Below are positions 1 to 6,865 of a DNA stretch of 13,056 nt, piece after piece. The stretch is from Devosia equisanguinis (GTDB lineage: Bacteria; Pseudomonadota; Alphaproteobacteria; Rhizobiales; Devosiaceae): NCBI GenBank assembly GCA_945888565.1, contig CAMDAL010000077.1:1-13056 (forward strand). The letters run 5' to 3'. The translations under genes were made by a program, and so were the position numbers. The notes below the pieces were generated by a model. It did no database searches. It was not told where the DNA came from and saw only the letters and a list, made by a program, of their open reading frames with translations. Positions within the stretch are counted from its first letter, which is position 1. Each line of letters opens with the position of its first letter.

Positions 1-662
1 TCCACGGCCTTGCGCAGGGCACCCGAGTTGTAGCCATCGGCCCAGTCGCCCTGGCCATCGGCCCAGGTCACGCCGGCGTCGACATCGCCGTTGGCGACGG
101 CGACGATGGTCTGCTCGTGGCCGCCGGTGAAGCGGACTTCACCGAAATAGGCGCCGTTTTCCATGCTGGCGCCGGTTTCGACCGGGATTTCGACCGACGG
201 GATCAGGTAGCCGGAGGTCGAGTTCGGATCGCCGAAGCCGAAGACCTTGCCCTTCATGTCGGCGAGCGACGTGATGCCCGAATCGGCACGCGCGATGCCG
301 ATCGAGTGGTAAGCGAACGAGCCATCGAGGTTGGTCTTGACCAGCACGACGTCAACGGCCTCGGGGTCGGTCAGGTAGGTCTTGGCGTAGGCGGAAGCGC
401 CGAGCCAGGCCATGTCGATGGTGCCGCCGAGCAGGCCCTGGATGACGCCGTCATAGTCGGCGGGTGTGAAGATCTTCGTCGGGACGCCGAGCAGTTCCTC
501 GGTGTAGGCGCGGACGCACTCGTTCGAGGTCATGCGGTCCTGGGCGTTTTCGCCGCCGAGGATGCCGATGCGGAATTCGGTGATGTCCTGGGCGAAGGCC
601 GGCGAGACGGCGGGCGCGACCAGCGTGGACGCGAGCAGCAGGGCTGCAACAAGCTTCTTCAT
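1..662 (-). CDS. phnD: Phosphonate ABC transporter, periplasmic substrate-binding protein PhnD (partial, C-terminus outside window)
   Basis: This is the periplasmic receptor that captures phosphonates and hands them to the PhnC/PhnE importer. About 220 codons are visible and the gene continues past the left edge. The start ATG at 660-662 follows GGAG at a 7-nt spacing. Residues 1-24 form a Sec signal peptide (MKKLVAALLLAS...PAFA, likely cleaved after AFA). The mature part begins QDITEFRIGILGGENAQDR and contains the family-typical stretches TPADYDGVIQGLLGGTIDMA, a WLGASAY segment and a FGFGDPNSTSGYLIPS segment, the last matching the SxSG-type phosphonate/phosphate-binding loop of the PhnD family. 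It lies 50 nt downstream of phnC with a perfect hairpin between them. phnE is expected next, beyond position 1. Identity is confident; the exact ligand range cannot be read from sequence. Confidence 0.95.
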   Translation of the reverse strand, partial: MKKLVAALLLASTLVAPAVSPAFAQDITEFRIGILGGENAQDRMTSNECVRAYTEELLGVPTKIFTPADYDGVIQGLLGGTIDMAWLGASAYAKTYLTDPEAVDVVLVKTNLDGSFAYHSIGIARADSGITSLADMKGKVFGFGDPNSTSGYLIPSVEIPVETGASMENGAYFGEVRFTGGHEQTIVAVANGDVDAGVTWADGQGDWADGYNSGALRKAV

Positions 663-687
663 TGGGTTTCTCCGGTAGAGCAGTTCG

Positions 688-706
688 CCCCGGCGACAGG
701 CCGGGG
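688..706 (-). repeat. Perfect 7-bp hairpin between phnC and phnD
   Basis: CCCCGGC (688-694) and GCCGGGG (700-706) are perfect inverted arms around a 5-nt loop. The element sits in the 50-nt gap between the phnC stop and the phnD ribosome binding site. There is no T-run after it, so it is unlikely to be a terminator. It may be an mRNA-stabilising or processing stem that raises phnD expression over phnC, or one copy of a dispersed CCCCGGC-N5-GCCGGGG palindrome of the kind common in alphaproteobacterial intergenic DNA. The structure is seen directly; the role is inferred. Confidence 0.6.
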
Positions 707-712
707 ATGGGG

Positions 713-1540
713 TCAGACGGCGGCCATCGCGGCCCCGGCGGCGACGAGGCCGCGCGGCCGGTCCAGCGTCTCGATGCTGGTGGAGGTGGCTTCCTCCGAA
801 AAATCGGCGTCGGCGCCGTAGATGTCGCGCGCTACGTCGGTGGTCAGTTCGTCGGCCTTGCCGTCGAACACCACGCGGCCGCCGCGCATGCCGATCACCC
901 GGTCGCAGTAGCGCCGCGCGGTATCGAGGGTGTGGAGGTTGCAGATGACCAGCCGGCCATCCTCGTCGTGGATGCGCCGCAGCGTATCCATCACCACCTG
1001 GGCGTTCATCGGATCGAGCGAGGCGATCGGCTCGTCGGCGAGAATGATCTGCGGGTCCTGCATCAGGGCGCGGGCGATGCCGACGCGCTGCTGCTGGCCG
1101 CCGGAGAGCGCTTCGGCGCGCTTGGGGCCGTGCTCGGCAATGCCGAGCCGCTCGAGGATGTCGATGGCGCGCAGGATGTCTTCGCGCGGGAACAGGTTGA
1201 GCATGGTCTGCAGCGTGCCGCGCTGGTTCAGCCGGCCGAGCATCACGTTGGTGATGACGTCGAGGCGCGGCACGAGGTTGAACTGCTGGAAGATCATGGC
1301 GCAGTCGCGTTGCCAGCCGCGCAGCGCCTTGCCCTTGAGCGCCGATACCTCGACGCCGGAGAAGGCGATCCTGCCGTCGCTCACGTCGGTCAGCCGGTTG
1401 ATCATGCGCAGCAGGGTGGATTTGCCGGCGCCCGAGCGGCCGATGATGCCGACCATCTGCCCCGGAGTGAACTCCAGCGAGACATTGTCGACGGCCGTCT
1501 TGACGCCAAAGCGTCGCGTCACCCCGTTGAGCTTCAGCAT
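713..1540 (-). CDS. phnC: Phosphonate import ATP-binding protein PhnC
   Basis: This is the cytoplasmic ATPase that powers phosphonate import with PhnE permease and PhnD receptor. The 275-residue product starts MLKLNGVTRRFG. It has Walker A GRSGAGKST at 34-42, the Q-loop region IFQQFNLV near 83-90, the ABC signature LSGGQQQR at 145-152, Walker B IILADEP at 165-171 and an H-loop HTLD. The reading frame stays open 43 codons further upstream, but that extension has no ABC homology and would run through the candidate Pho box, so the ATG at 1538-1540 is preferred. A purine-rich GGCGGGG lies upstream. The C-terminal 40 or so residues, rich in Ala, Ser and Thr, extend slightly past the usual ABC fold. 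It is separated from the upstream acetyltransferase gene by 156 nt, the largest gap in the operon, which suggests its own promoter. Confidence 0.96.
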   Translation of the reverse strand: MLKLNGVTRRFGVKTAVDNVSLEFTPGQMVGIIGRSGAGKSTLLRMINRLTDVSDGRIAFSGVEVSALKGKALRGWQRDCAMIFQQFNLVPRLDVITNVMLGRLNQRGTLQTMLNLFPREDILRAIDILERLGIAEHGPKRAEALSGGQQQRVGIARALMQDPQIILADEPIASLDPMNAQVVMDTLRRIHDEDGRLVICNLHTLDTARRYCDRVIGMRGGRVVFDGKADELTTDVARDIYGADADFSEEATSTSIETLDRPRGLVAAGAAMAAV

Positions 1541-1599
1541 CCCGACGACCCCGCCTGTTGCAACGGGACCGACTCCTATGACCCGCACGCTACGACTGG

Positions 1600-1628
1600 A
1601 TGAAGGTTCGGTGACGGGTTTGCGACAG
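1600..1628 (-). promoter_or_regulatory. Candidate PhoB box, three 11-nt-phased repeats upstream of phnC
   Basis: On the minus strand three heptamers start exactly 11 nt apart: CTGTCGC (1628-1622), CCGTCAC (1617-1611) and CCTTCAT (1606-1600). The established Pho box is CTGTCAT-N4-CTGTCAT, i.e. heptamers with 11-nt periodicity, and each copy here matches 5 of 7 positions. The element ends 59 nt before the phnC ATG, in the only large gap of the operon. It would give phosphate-starvation induction of phnCD independent of the lyase promoter. No convincing -10 hexamer is seen downstream, so the site is a good candidate rather than proven. Confidence 0.55.
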
Positions 1629-1696
1629 TGGAAAAGCTGGTCAGAGTCAGGCGAAAACCGACGGCCCACCAGGACTTTAGCTGGCGGGTGCGGCGG

Positions 1697-2308
1697 CTAT
1701 TCGTACTTTTCGAGGAAGGCTTCGATGCTCAGAGCGCGGAAATCGGGCAGCGCAACGTGCAGTTTTTCGTGGCTCCAGTCCCACCAGCCGAGCGCCAGCA
1801 GCCGGTCGGCGATGGGGGCTTCGAAGCGCTGCCGGATGGGCTTGGCGGGCACGCCGACCGCGATGGCGAAGTCGGCAACGTCCCTGGTGACCACGGCGTT
1901 CGAGCCGATGATGGCGCCATGGCCGACCGTGACGCCCGGCATGATCACAGCGCCGTGGCCGATCCAGGTGTCGTGGCCGATCTCGATGGCCTGCTCGGCG
2001 CGCCAGTCAAAGAAGGCCTGGTCGTCGGCTTCGCCCTCGAAGTACCAGGCGGAGCGGTAGGTGAAGTGGTGCAGCGAGGCGCGTTGCATCGGGTGCTTGC
2101 TCGCATAGATGCGGACATGCGCGGCGATGTTGGCGAACTTGCCGATCGTGGCGTAGGCGATCTGGGTGCTGCCGACGCAGTAGGAGTAGTCGCCCATGGT
2201 GGTGTGGGCGATGTGGCAGCCCTCGCCGACCTCGGTGTAGCGGCCGAGGACGGAGTCCTTCACCCGCGCCGTGGGGTGGATGAACGGGGTGTCCGACAGT
2301 CGGGTCAT
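1697..2308 (-). CDS. Hexapeptide-repeat acetyltransferase of the phosphonate operon (TIGR03308-like)
   Basis: This 203-residue protein is a left-handed beta-helix acyltransferase of the CatB/Vat (xenobiotic acetyltransferase) type, matching the family named 'phosphonate metabolism protein, transferase hexapeptide repeat family'. Imperfect hexapeptide repeats run through residues 8-65, an excursion loop occupies about 70-110, and the clearest repeats (IGHDTWIGHGAVIMPGVTVG) follow at about 112-131. His72 in YASKHPMQ is placed where CatB/Vat enzymes carry their catalytic histidine. The start overlaps the phnL stop as ATGA, so it is translationally coupled to the lyase genes. The acceptor is unknown. 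By analogy with E. coli PhnO it may acetylate an aminoalkylphosphonate or a pathway intermediate, but it is a different fold from PhnO (a GNAT enzyme), so that is inference. Confidence 0.88.
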   Translation of the reverse strand: MTRLSDTPFIHPTARVKDSVLGRYTEVGEGCHIAHTTMGDYSYCVGSTQIAYATIGKFANIAAHVRIYASKHPMQRASLHHFTYRSAWYFEGEADDQAFFDWRAEQAIEIGHDTWIGHGAVIMPGVTVGHGAIIGSNAVVTRDVADFAIAVGVPAKPIRQRFEAPIADRLLALGWWDWSHEKLHVALPDFRALSIEAFLEKYE

Positions 2309-3012
2309 GCAGCCCTCCTTGGCGCAAATGCGGTCACGTCGACGATGCGGTCGGCCACCTGGGAGCGGACGTCCTCGTCGTGGAAAATGCCGAGCAGCGC
2401 GGTGCCCGCTGCTTTCTTCTCGGCGATCATTTCGACGACGACGGCGCGGTTGGTGGCATCGAGCGAGGCGGTGGGCTCATCGAGCAGCAGCACCGGATGG
2501 TCGGTGATGAAGCCGCGCGCGATGTTCACGCGCTGCTGCTCGCCGCCCGAGAAGGTGGCCGGCGGCAGCGACCACAGGCGCTCGGGCAGGTTGAGCCGGG
2601 CGAGGAGGGTGCGGGCGCGTTCGGTCGCCTCGTCACGGTCGGTGCCGCGGCTGACCAGCGGTTCGGCCACGACGTCGAGCGTGGTGACCCGCGGCACGGT
2701 GCGCAGGAACTGGCTGACATAGCCGATGGTGTTGCGGCGGAGTTCCAGCACGGTGCGGGGGCTGGCGGTGGCGAGATCGACGGGTTGGCCGTGGTGGATC
2801 AGGCTGATCGAACCCTGGTCGACGCCATAATTGCCATAGACCATCTTCAGCAGGCTCGACTTGCCGGCGCCCGAGGGGCCGCCGAGCACGACGCATTCGC
2901 CGGCACTGACCTCGAAGGCGACGCCCGACACGACGGGAAGGATGATCCCATCGCGCAGGTGCATGGTGAAGGATTTCGCGACATCGCGGACAGTGAGGAG
3001 GGCGGTCATCAT
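2305..3012 (-). CDS. phnL: Carbon-phosphorus lyase system ATP-binding protein PhnL
   Basis: PhnL is an ABC-type ATPase required for C-P lyase activity but not part of a transporter; in E. coli it acts with PhnK on the PhnGHIJ core. The 235-residue product shows Walker A GGPSGAGKSS at 44-53, Q-loop YVSQF near 98-102, signature FSGGEQQR at 154-161, Walker B VLLLDEP at 174-180 and switch His211 (GIFHDED). The start is ambiguous: two ATGs are in tandem at 3010-3012 and 3007-3009. The first overlaps the phnK stop by one base (TGATG). The second is better spaced from AGGTG in the end of phnK. The C-terminus is short compared with a transporter ATPase, as is usual for PhnL. Confidence 0.95.
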   Translation of the reverse strand: MMTALLTVRDVAKSFTMHLRDGIILPVVSGVAFEVSAGECVVLGGPSGAGKSSLLKMVYGNYGVDQGSISLIHHGQPVDLATASPRTVLELRRNTIGYVSQFLRTVPRVTTLDVVAEPLVSRGTDRDEATERARTLLARLNLPERLWSLPPATFSGGEQQRVNIARGFITDHPVLLLDEPTASLDATNRAVVVEMIAEKKAAGTALLGIFHDEDVRSQVADRIVDVTAFAPRRAA

Positions 3013-3788
3013 CACACCTGCAGGATCGAGCTGACGAGGAGCTGGGTGTAGGGTTCGCGCGGGTCGTCGAGCACGCGGTCGGTGAGGCCGGCCTCGATGA
3101 CGTGGCCGTCCTTCATCACCATCATGCGGTGGCTGAGCAGGCGTGCGACGGCGAGGTCGTGGGTGACGATGATGGCCGAGAGTCCGAGGTCGGCGACGAG
3201 GCCGCGGATCAGGTCGAGCAGCCGCGCCTGCACCGAAACGTCGAGGCCGCCGGTCGGCTCGTCCATGAACACCAGCCGCGGGTGGGTGACGAGGTTGCGG
3301 GCGATCTGCAGGCGCTGCCGCATGCCGCCCGAAAAGCTGCGCGGCTCGTCGTCGATGCGGTCCTCGGCGATCTCGACGCGGCCCAGCCACTCGATGGCGG
3401 TCGACCGGATGTTGCCGTAGTGCCGGTTGCCGACGGCCATCATGCGCTCGCCGACATTGGCGCCGGCGGAGACGGTCATGCGCAGGCCATCGGCCGGATT
3501 CTGGTGCACGAAGCCCCAGTCGGTGCGCATCAGGAAGCGGCGTTCGGCCTCACTGAGGTCGTAGAGGTTGCGCCAGCGCTCGTCGCGCATGCGGTATTCG
3601 GCGACGCCGGAGCTCGGCTCGAGGCGGGTCGAGAGGATGTTGAGCAGCGTGGTCTTGCCCGAGCCGGACTCGCCGACGATGGCGAGGACTTCGCCCGGCC
3701 AGAGCTCGAAGGAGACGTCGGCGCAGCCGAGGCGGCTGCCGTAGTACTTGGCGAGGTTGTGGACGCGGAGAAGGGGTTCGGTACTCAT
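3012..3788 (-). CDS. phnK: Carbon-phosphorus lyase system ATP-binding protein PhnK
   Basis: PhnK is an ABC-type ATPase that docks on the PhnJ face of the C-P lyase core complex and drives its conformational cycle. The 258-residue protein has Walker A GESGSGKTT at 39-47, Q-loop FVHQNP at 93-98, signature FSGGMRQR at 152-159, Walker B VFMDEP at 173-178 and switch His210 in VTHD. The segment DERWRNLYDLSEAERR after the Walker A region is characteristic of PhnK rather than of oligopeptide transporter ATPases, which it otherwise resembles. The start ATG overlaps the phnJ stop as ATGA. The length is normal for the family. Confidence 0.96.
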   Translation of the reverse strand: MSTEPLLRVHNLAKYYGSRLGCADVSFELWPGEVLAIVGESGSGKTTLLNILSTRLEPSSGVAEYRMRDERWRNLYDLSEAERRFLMRTDWGFVHQNPADGLRMTVSAGANVGERMMAVGNRHYGNIRSTAIEWLGRVEIAEDRIDDEPRSFSGGMRQRLQIARNLVTHPRLVFMDEPTGGLDVSVQARLLDLIRGLVADLGLSAIIVTHDLAVARLLSHRMMVMKDGHVIEAGLTDRVLDDPREPYTQLLVSSILQV

Positions 3789-4663
3789 TCCGCAGCCTCC
3801 AGAGCATGGCCGGCGAGCGTGCCGCGATGCCCGTGCGCCCGGCGGTCCTCGCAATTGTCGGTATCCGAACAGACGAACATGTGGCCGCCATGGTCGTCGA
3901 GGATCACCTCGTCGAGGTAGACGCCCTCGGCGCCGCAGAGCGCGCAGGGTTCGTCGAAGTGCTGGATCTCGAAGGGGTGGTCCTCGAAGTCGAGACTCAC
4001 CACCTCGGTGTAGGGCGGCACGGCATAGATGCGCTTTTCGCGGCCGGCGCCGAAGAGCTGCAGCGCCTCGGACATGTGCATCTTGGGGTTGTCGAATTTC
4101 GGCGTCGGCGAGGGGTCCATGACGTAGCGGCCCTCGACCTTCACCGGGTAGGCATAGGTGGTGGCGATGCGCCCGTGCCTGGCGATGTCCTCGTAGAGTT
4201 TCACATGCATCAGCCCGTATTCCTCGAGCGCATGCATCTTGCGGGTCTCGGTTTCGCGCGGCTCGAGGAAGCGCAGGGGTTCGGGGATCGGCACCTGGTA
4301 GACCAGCACCTGGCCCTCGGTCAGCTTGGCTTCCGGGATGCGGTGGCGGGTCTGGATGATGGTGGCTTCGGCCGTGTGCGTGGTGGTCGCGACCTCCGCC
4401 ACCTTGGCGAAGAAGGCGCGGATCGAGACGGCATTCGTCGTGTCGTCGGCGCCCTGGTCGATGACCTTCAGCACATCATCCGGCCCGATGATCGAGGCGG
4501 TGACCTGCACGCCGCCAGTGCCCCAGCCATAGGGCATCGGCATTTCGCGGCTGGCGAAGGGCACCTGGTAGCCGGGGATGGCGATGGCCTTGAGGATAGC
4601 CCGCCGGATCATCCGCTTGGTCTGCTCGTCGAGATAGGCGAAATTGTAGGTGGCGATGCTCAT
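3785..4663 (-). CDS. phnJ: Alpha-D-ribose 1-methylphosphonate 5-phosphate C-P lyase, radical SAM enzyme PhnJ
   Basis: PhnJ is the radical S-adenosylmethionine enzyme that cleaves the C-P bond, releasing methane (or another alkane) and a ribose cyclic phosphate. The 292-residue product is very close to the E. coli protein at the N-terminus (YNFAYLDEQTKRMIRRAILK). All four iron-sulfur-region cysteines are present in the family spacing C-X2-C-X21-C-X5-C: Cys240, Cys243, Cys265 and Cys271. Gly31, in AIPGYQVPF, corresponds to E. coli Gly32, proposed to carry a glycyl radical, and Cys271 to its Cys272. The gene is therefore expected to be catalytically competent. The C-terminal tail after Cys271 (about 20 residues, rich in His, Arg and Ala) is specific to this copy. 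The start overlaps the phnI stop as ATGA. Confidence 0.98.
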   Translation of the reverse strand: MSIATYNFAYLDEQTKRMIRRAILKAIAIPGYQVPFASREMPMPYGWGTGGVQVTASIIGPDDVLKVIDQGADDTTNAVSIRAFFAKVAEVATTTHTAEATIIQTRHRIPEAKLTEGQVLVYQVPIPEPLRFLEPRETETRKMHALEEYGLMHVKLYEDIARHGRIATTYAYPVKVEGRYVMDPSPTPKFDNPKMHMSEALQLFGAGREKRIYAVPPYTEVVSLDFEDHPFEIQHFDEPCALCGAEGVYLDEVILDDHGGHMFVCSDTDNCEDRRAHGHRGTLAGHALEAAE

Positions 4664-5760
4664 TCGGCGGCCTCCGGGTAGGCGTCCTGTTCGTCCTCGG
4701 CATCGTGCTCGGCACGCATTTCGCGCAAGAGGCCGAGTTCGCCCTGGAAATCGACGTAGTGCGGCAGCTTCAGGTGCTCGACGAAGCCGGTGGACTGCAC
4801 GTTGTCGGAATGCGCGATGACGAATTCCTCGTCCTGCGCCGGATGGTTCACATCCTCGCCCAGTTCGCGGGCACGCAGTGAGCGATCGACCAGCGACATC
4901 GCCATGGCCTTGCGTTCGGCCTGGCCGAAGACGAGGCCGTAGCCGCGGGTGAACTGCGGCGGCACCTTGGCATTGCCCTTGAACTTGTTGACCATCTGAC
5001 ACTCGGTGACGCGGATGCGGCCGAGGTTCAGCGCAAAGCCCAACTCGGGGATATCGAGCTCCACCTCCACTTCGCCGATACGGATTTCGCCGACGAAGGG
5101 ATGCGAGCGGCCATAGCCGCGCTGGGTGGAATAGCCGAGAGCGAGGAGGAACCCCTCGTCGCCACGGGCCAGCGCCTGCAGCCGCAGGTCGCGGTTGAGC
5201 GGGAACTCGAGCGGTTCGCGGGTGAGGTCGCCGACCCCGTCCTGCACCTCATTCACATCGGGCTCGATCAGGCCTTGGTGGCCCAGCATGTCGGTGACGC
5301 GGGGCGCATCTTCCGCCACGCTGTCGCGGGCGGCGGGCTCGTCGACCGGGCCGTCACCCATCAGCGATGGGTCGAGGAGGCGGTGGGTGTAGTCGAAGGT
5401 GGGGCCGAGCAACTGGCCGCCCGGCAAATCCTTGAACGTCGCCGAGACGCGCCGCTCGATCAGCATCGCCCCGGTATCGATGGGCCGCGAGTAGCCGAAG
5501 CGGGGCAGCGTGGTGCGGTAGGCGCGGACGAGGAAGATCGCCTCGATCAGGTCGCCGCGGGCCTGCACGATGGCGAGTGCGGCGAGTTCGCGATCATAGA
5601 GCGAGCCCTCGCCCATCGTGCGGTCGACGGCGAGGCCGAGCTGCTCGACGATCTGGTCGAGCCGCAGCGCCGGCACGTTGCGGTCGCCGCGGCGGCGATC
5701 GGCGAGGAGGCGGTGGGCATTGGCGATGGCGGCCTCGCCGCCCTTTACGGCAACATACAT
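4660..5760 (-). CDS. phnI: C-P lyase core subunit PhnI (alpha-D-ribose 1-methylphosphonate 5-triphosphate synthase subunit)
   Basis: PhnI is the subunit that displaces adenine from ATP and couples the phosphonate to C1 of ribose triphosphate, with PhnG and PhnH. The 366-residue protein begins MYVAVKGGEAAIANAHRLL, the conserved PhnI N-terminus, and has family stretches such as DRELAALAIVQARGDLIEAI, RFGYSRPIDTGAMLIERR, LGYSTQRGYGRSHPF and, near the end, the VQSTGFVEHLKLPHYVDFQ region. The length is slightly above the E. coli protein, owing to an acidic C-terminal tail. It begins one base after the phnH stop and its own stop overlaps phnJ as ATGA, so coupling is tight on both sides. Confidence 0.97.
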   Translation of the reverse strand: MYVAVKGGEAAIANAHRLLADRRRGDRNVPALRLDQIVEQLGLAVDRTMGEGSLYDRELAALAIVQARGDLIEAIFLVRAYRTTLPRFGYSRPIDTGAMLIERRVSATFKDLPGGQLLGPTFDYTHRLLDPSLMGDGPVDEPAARDSVAEDAPRVTDMLGHQGLIEPDVNEVQDGVGDLTREPLEFPLNRDLRLQALARGDEGFLLALGYSTQRGYGRSHPFVGEIRIGEVEVELDIPELGFALNLGRIRVTECQMVNKFKGNAKVPPQFTRGYGLVFGQAERKAMAMSLVDRSLRARELGEDVNHPAQDEEFVIAHSDNVQSTGFVEHLKLPHYVDFQGELGLLREMRAEHDAEDEQDAYPEAAE

Positions 5761-5761
5761 G

Positions 5762-6352
5762 TCAGGCCTCCGATATGCGGGTGGTGCGGGGCAGGCCGAT
5801 CACCGTGCCGTTGCGCACCAGCAGCAGGTCGACCCCGCGCGGGAAGCGGGCGCGGTTGTCGGCCCACTGGGCGAGGAAGTCGCCGGCTGGCAGTGGCAGA
5901 ATGGTGCGCAGTTCTCCGTTGATGCCAGGGCCCTTCAGCACCACCGCAGTTTCATTGAGGCCTGCCGCGAGGACCACGGTGGTCGAACGGTCGGGATATT
6001 CGTCGGTGCCTTGCCCCATGCTGTCGAGACGCGGCAGCAGCGCGGCATCGGTCACAAGGGCGAAGGCCGCTTCGCTGATATCGTCGGTGATGGGTGCGCC
6101 GCAGTGGAAGGCGATCCACGCCGTCACGGCTTCAGAGGTCCGCAGCACCGGGTCGAGCCAGACCGGCGTGTCATGGTCGCACAGCGTCAATGCCATGGCG
6201 CCGAGTTCGGGGGTCATGGGAGCCGGGGGCGCGGCATCGGTGCCAATCCCCTGCGGCTGGCCGGGCCGGGCGAGGGCCTCCATGGTGGCACGGAACACGC
6301 TTTGCGCGCCCAGCACCAGGTCAGCGAAGCCACCTTCGATCGACAGGTCCAT
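5762..6352 (-). CDS. phnH: C-P lyase core subunit PhnH
   Basis: PhnH is a structural and essential subunit of the PhnGHIJ core complex. In E. coli it resembles a pyridoxal-phosphate-dependent transferase fold without the cofactor. The 196-residue product starts MDLSIEGGFADLVLGAQSVFRATMEALARPG, the conserved PhnH N-terminus, and continues with a LCDHDTPVWL stretch and, near the C-terminus, FPRGVDLLLVRNGTVIGLPR, which is also family-typical. The frame is open 65 codons further upstream, but that region is antisense-like Arg/Gly-rich sequence that lies within phnG. The chosen ATG overlaps the phnG stop by one base (TGATG), the same coupling style as elsewhere in the operon. Confidence 0.96.
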   Translation of the reverse strand: MDLSIEGGFADLVLGAQSVFRATMEALARPGQPQGIGTDAAPPAPMTPELGAMALTLCDHDTPVWLDPVLRTSEAVTAWIAFHCGAPITDDISEAAFALVTDAALLPRLDSMGQGTDEYPDRSTTVVLAAGLNETAVVLKGPGINGELRTILPLPAGDFLAQWADNRARFPRGVDLLLVRNGTVIGLPRTTRISEA

Positions 6353-6795
6353 CAGTCGTCTCCCCGAACCATGGTGAAGAAGTCGACACGGGTGGCCGCG
6401 GTCTCGTCGCGGCGGAGGCTGTCGGCTTCGGCCTGCTCGCTCCGTAGCGGCGCCAGCACCTGCGCCTCGACAACCGCCGGCTCGCGCTGCCAGAGCGCAT
6501 CGAACAGGGCGGCCTGCACCGCCTTGTCGCCGTCGCGGCCAAGGCAATAGGCGTGGCCGACCTCGCCGGTATCGAGCCGCACCGTAGCGCGAGTGACGGT
6601 GGCTTCGCCGAGGTTGAACGGGTTACCGCCACCACCGGCGCGGCCCCGCACCATCACAAGCCCCGTCTCGGGTCCGCGCACGCGGTGGAAGCCGGGTTTT
6701 TCGGGCCACGCGCCCCACAGTTCGCCGAGCCGGGCGGGATCGGCGTGGCTCAGTACGGCCATCGCCTGTTGTCGCGGATTGCCGGTTTCCGTCAT
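6352..6795 (-). CDS. phnG: C-P lyase core subunit PhnG
   Basis: PhnG is the first gene of the lyase operon here and a small subunit of the PhnGHIJ core. The 147-residue product has the family-typical segments RQQAMAVLSHADPARL, an FHRVRGPETGLVMVRGRAGGGGNPFNLGE region, and VTRATVRLDTGEVGHAYCLGRDG, with a C-terminal ATRVDFFTMVRGDD tail. The length is close to E. coli PhnG. The ATG at 6793-6795 follows GGAG at a 9-nt spacing; a start 12 codons earlier would lie inside the operator palindrome and is rejected. The 81-nt gap to divergent phnF carries the likely PhnF operator, so this promoter is probably repressed by PhnF and relieved by a phosphonate-pathway ligand. Confidence 0.96.
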   Translation of the reverse strand: MTETGNPRQQAMAVLSHADPARLGELWGAWPEKPGFHRVRGPETGLVMVRGRAGGGGNPFNLGEATVTRATVRLDTGEVGHAYCLGRDGDKAVQAALFDALWQREPAVVEAQVLAPLRSEQAEADSLRRDETAATRVDFFTMVRGDD

Positions 6796-6809
6796 TCGGG
6801 CTTGCTCCA

Positions 6810-6833
6810 ACTTGTCTAGTGAACTATACAAGT
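6810..6833. promoter_or_regulatory. 24-bp inverted repeat, likely PhnF (GntR/HutC-type) operator
   Basis: The arms ACTTGTCTAG (6810-6819) and CTATACAAGT (6824-6833) are inverted repeats with one mismatch in 10 bp, around TGAA. HutC-subfamily GntR regulators bind palindromes with GT and AC ends around a TA-rich core, which fits the GTCTA / TATAC halves. The site ends 15 nt upstream of the phnG start and 43 nt upstream of phnF. It overlaps AT-rich hexamers that could be -10 elements in both directions (TATACT and TATAGT on the minus strand). It would let PhnF repress both phnG and itself. The palindrome is seen directly; the binding partner is inferred from adjacency. Confidence 0.7.
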
Positions 6834-6865
6834 ATATCTGTTTTGCCTCCCTCTACGCCGGCTGG

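Noticed and set aside
662..1603. Long plus-strand ORF opposite phnC, and similar long ORFs opposite phnL, phnK, phnJ and phnI
   Set aside because: These are mirror frames of high-GC coding sequence, rich in Ala, Gly, Arg, Asp and His, with no recognisable domain; the minus-strand genes account for the region.
1541..1669. 43-codon N-terminal extension of the phnC frame
   Set aside because: It has no ABC homology, passes through the candidate Pho box, and the downstream ATG gives the normal PhnC N-terminus.
6816..6831. Earlier start of phnG at 6831
   Set aside because: It would place the N-terminus in the operator palindrome and bypass the well-spaced GGAG before the ATG at 6795.
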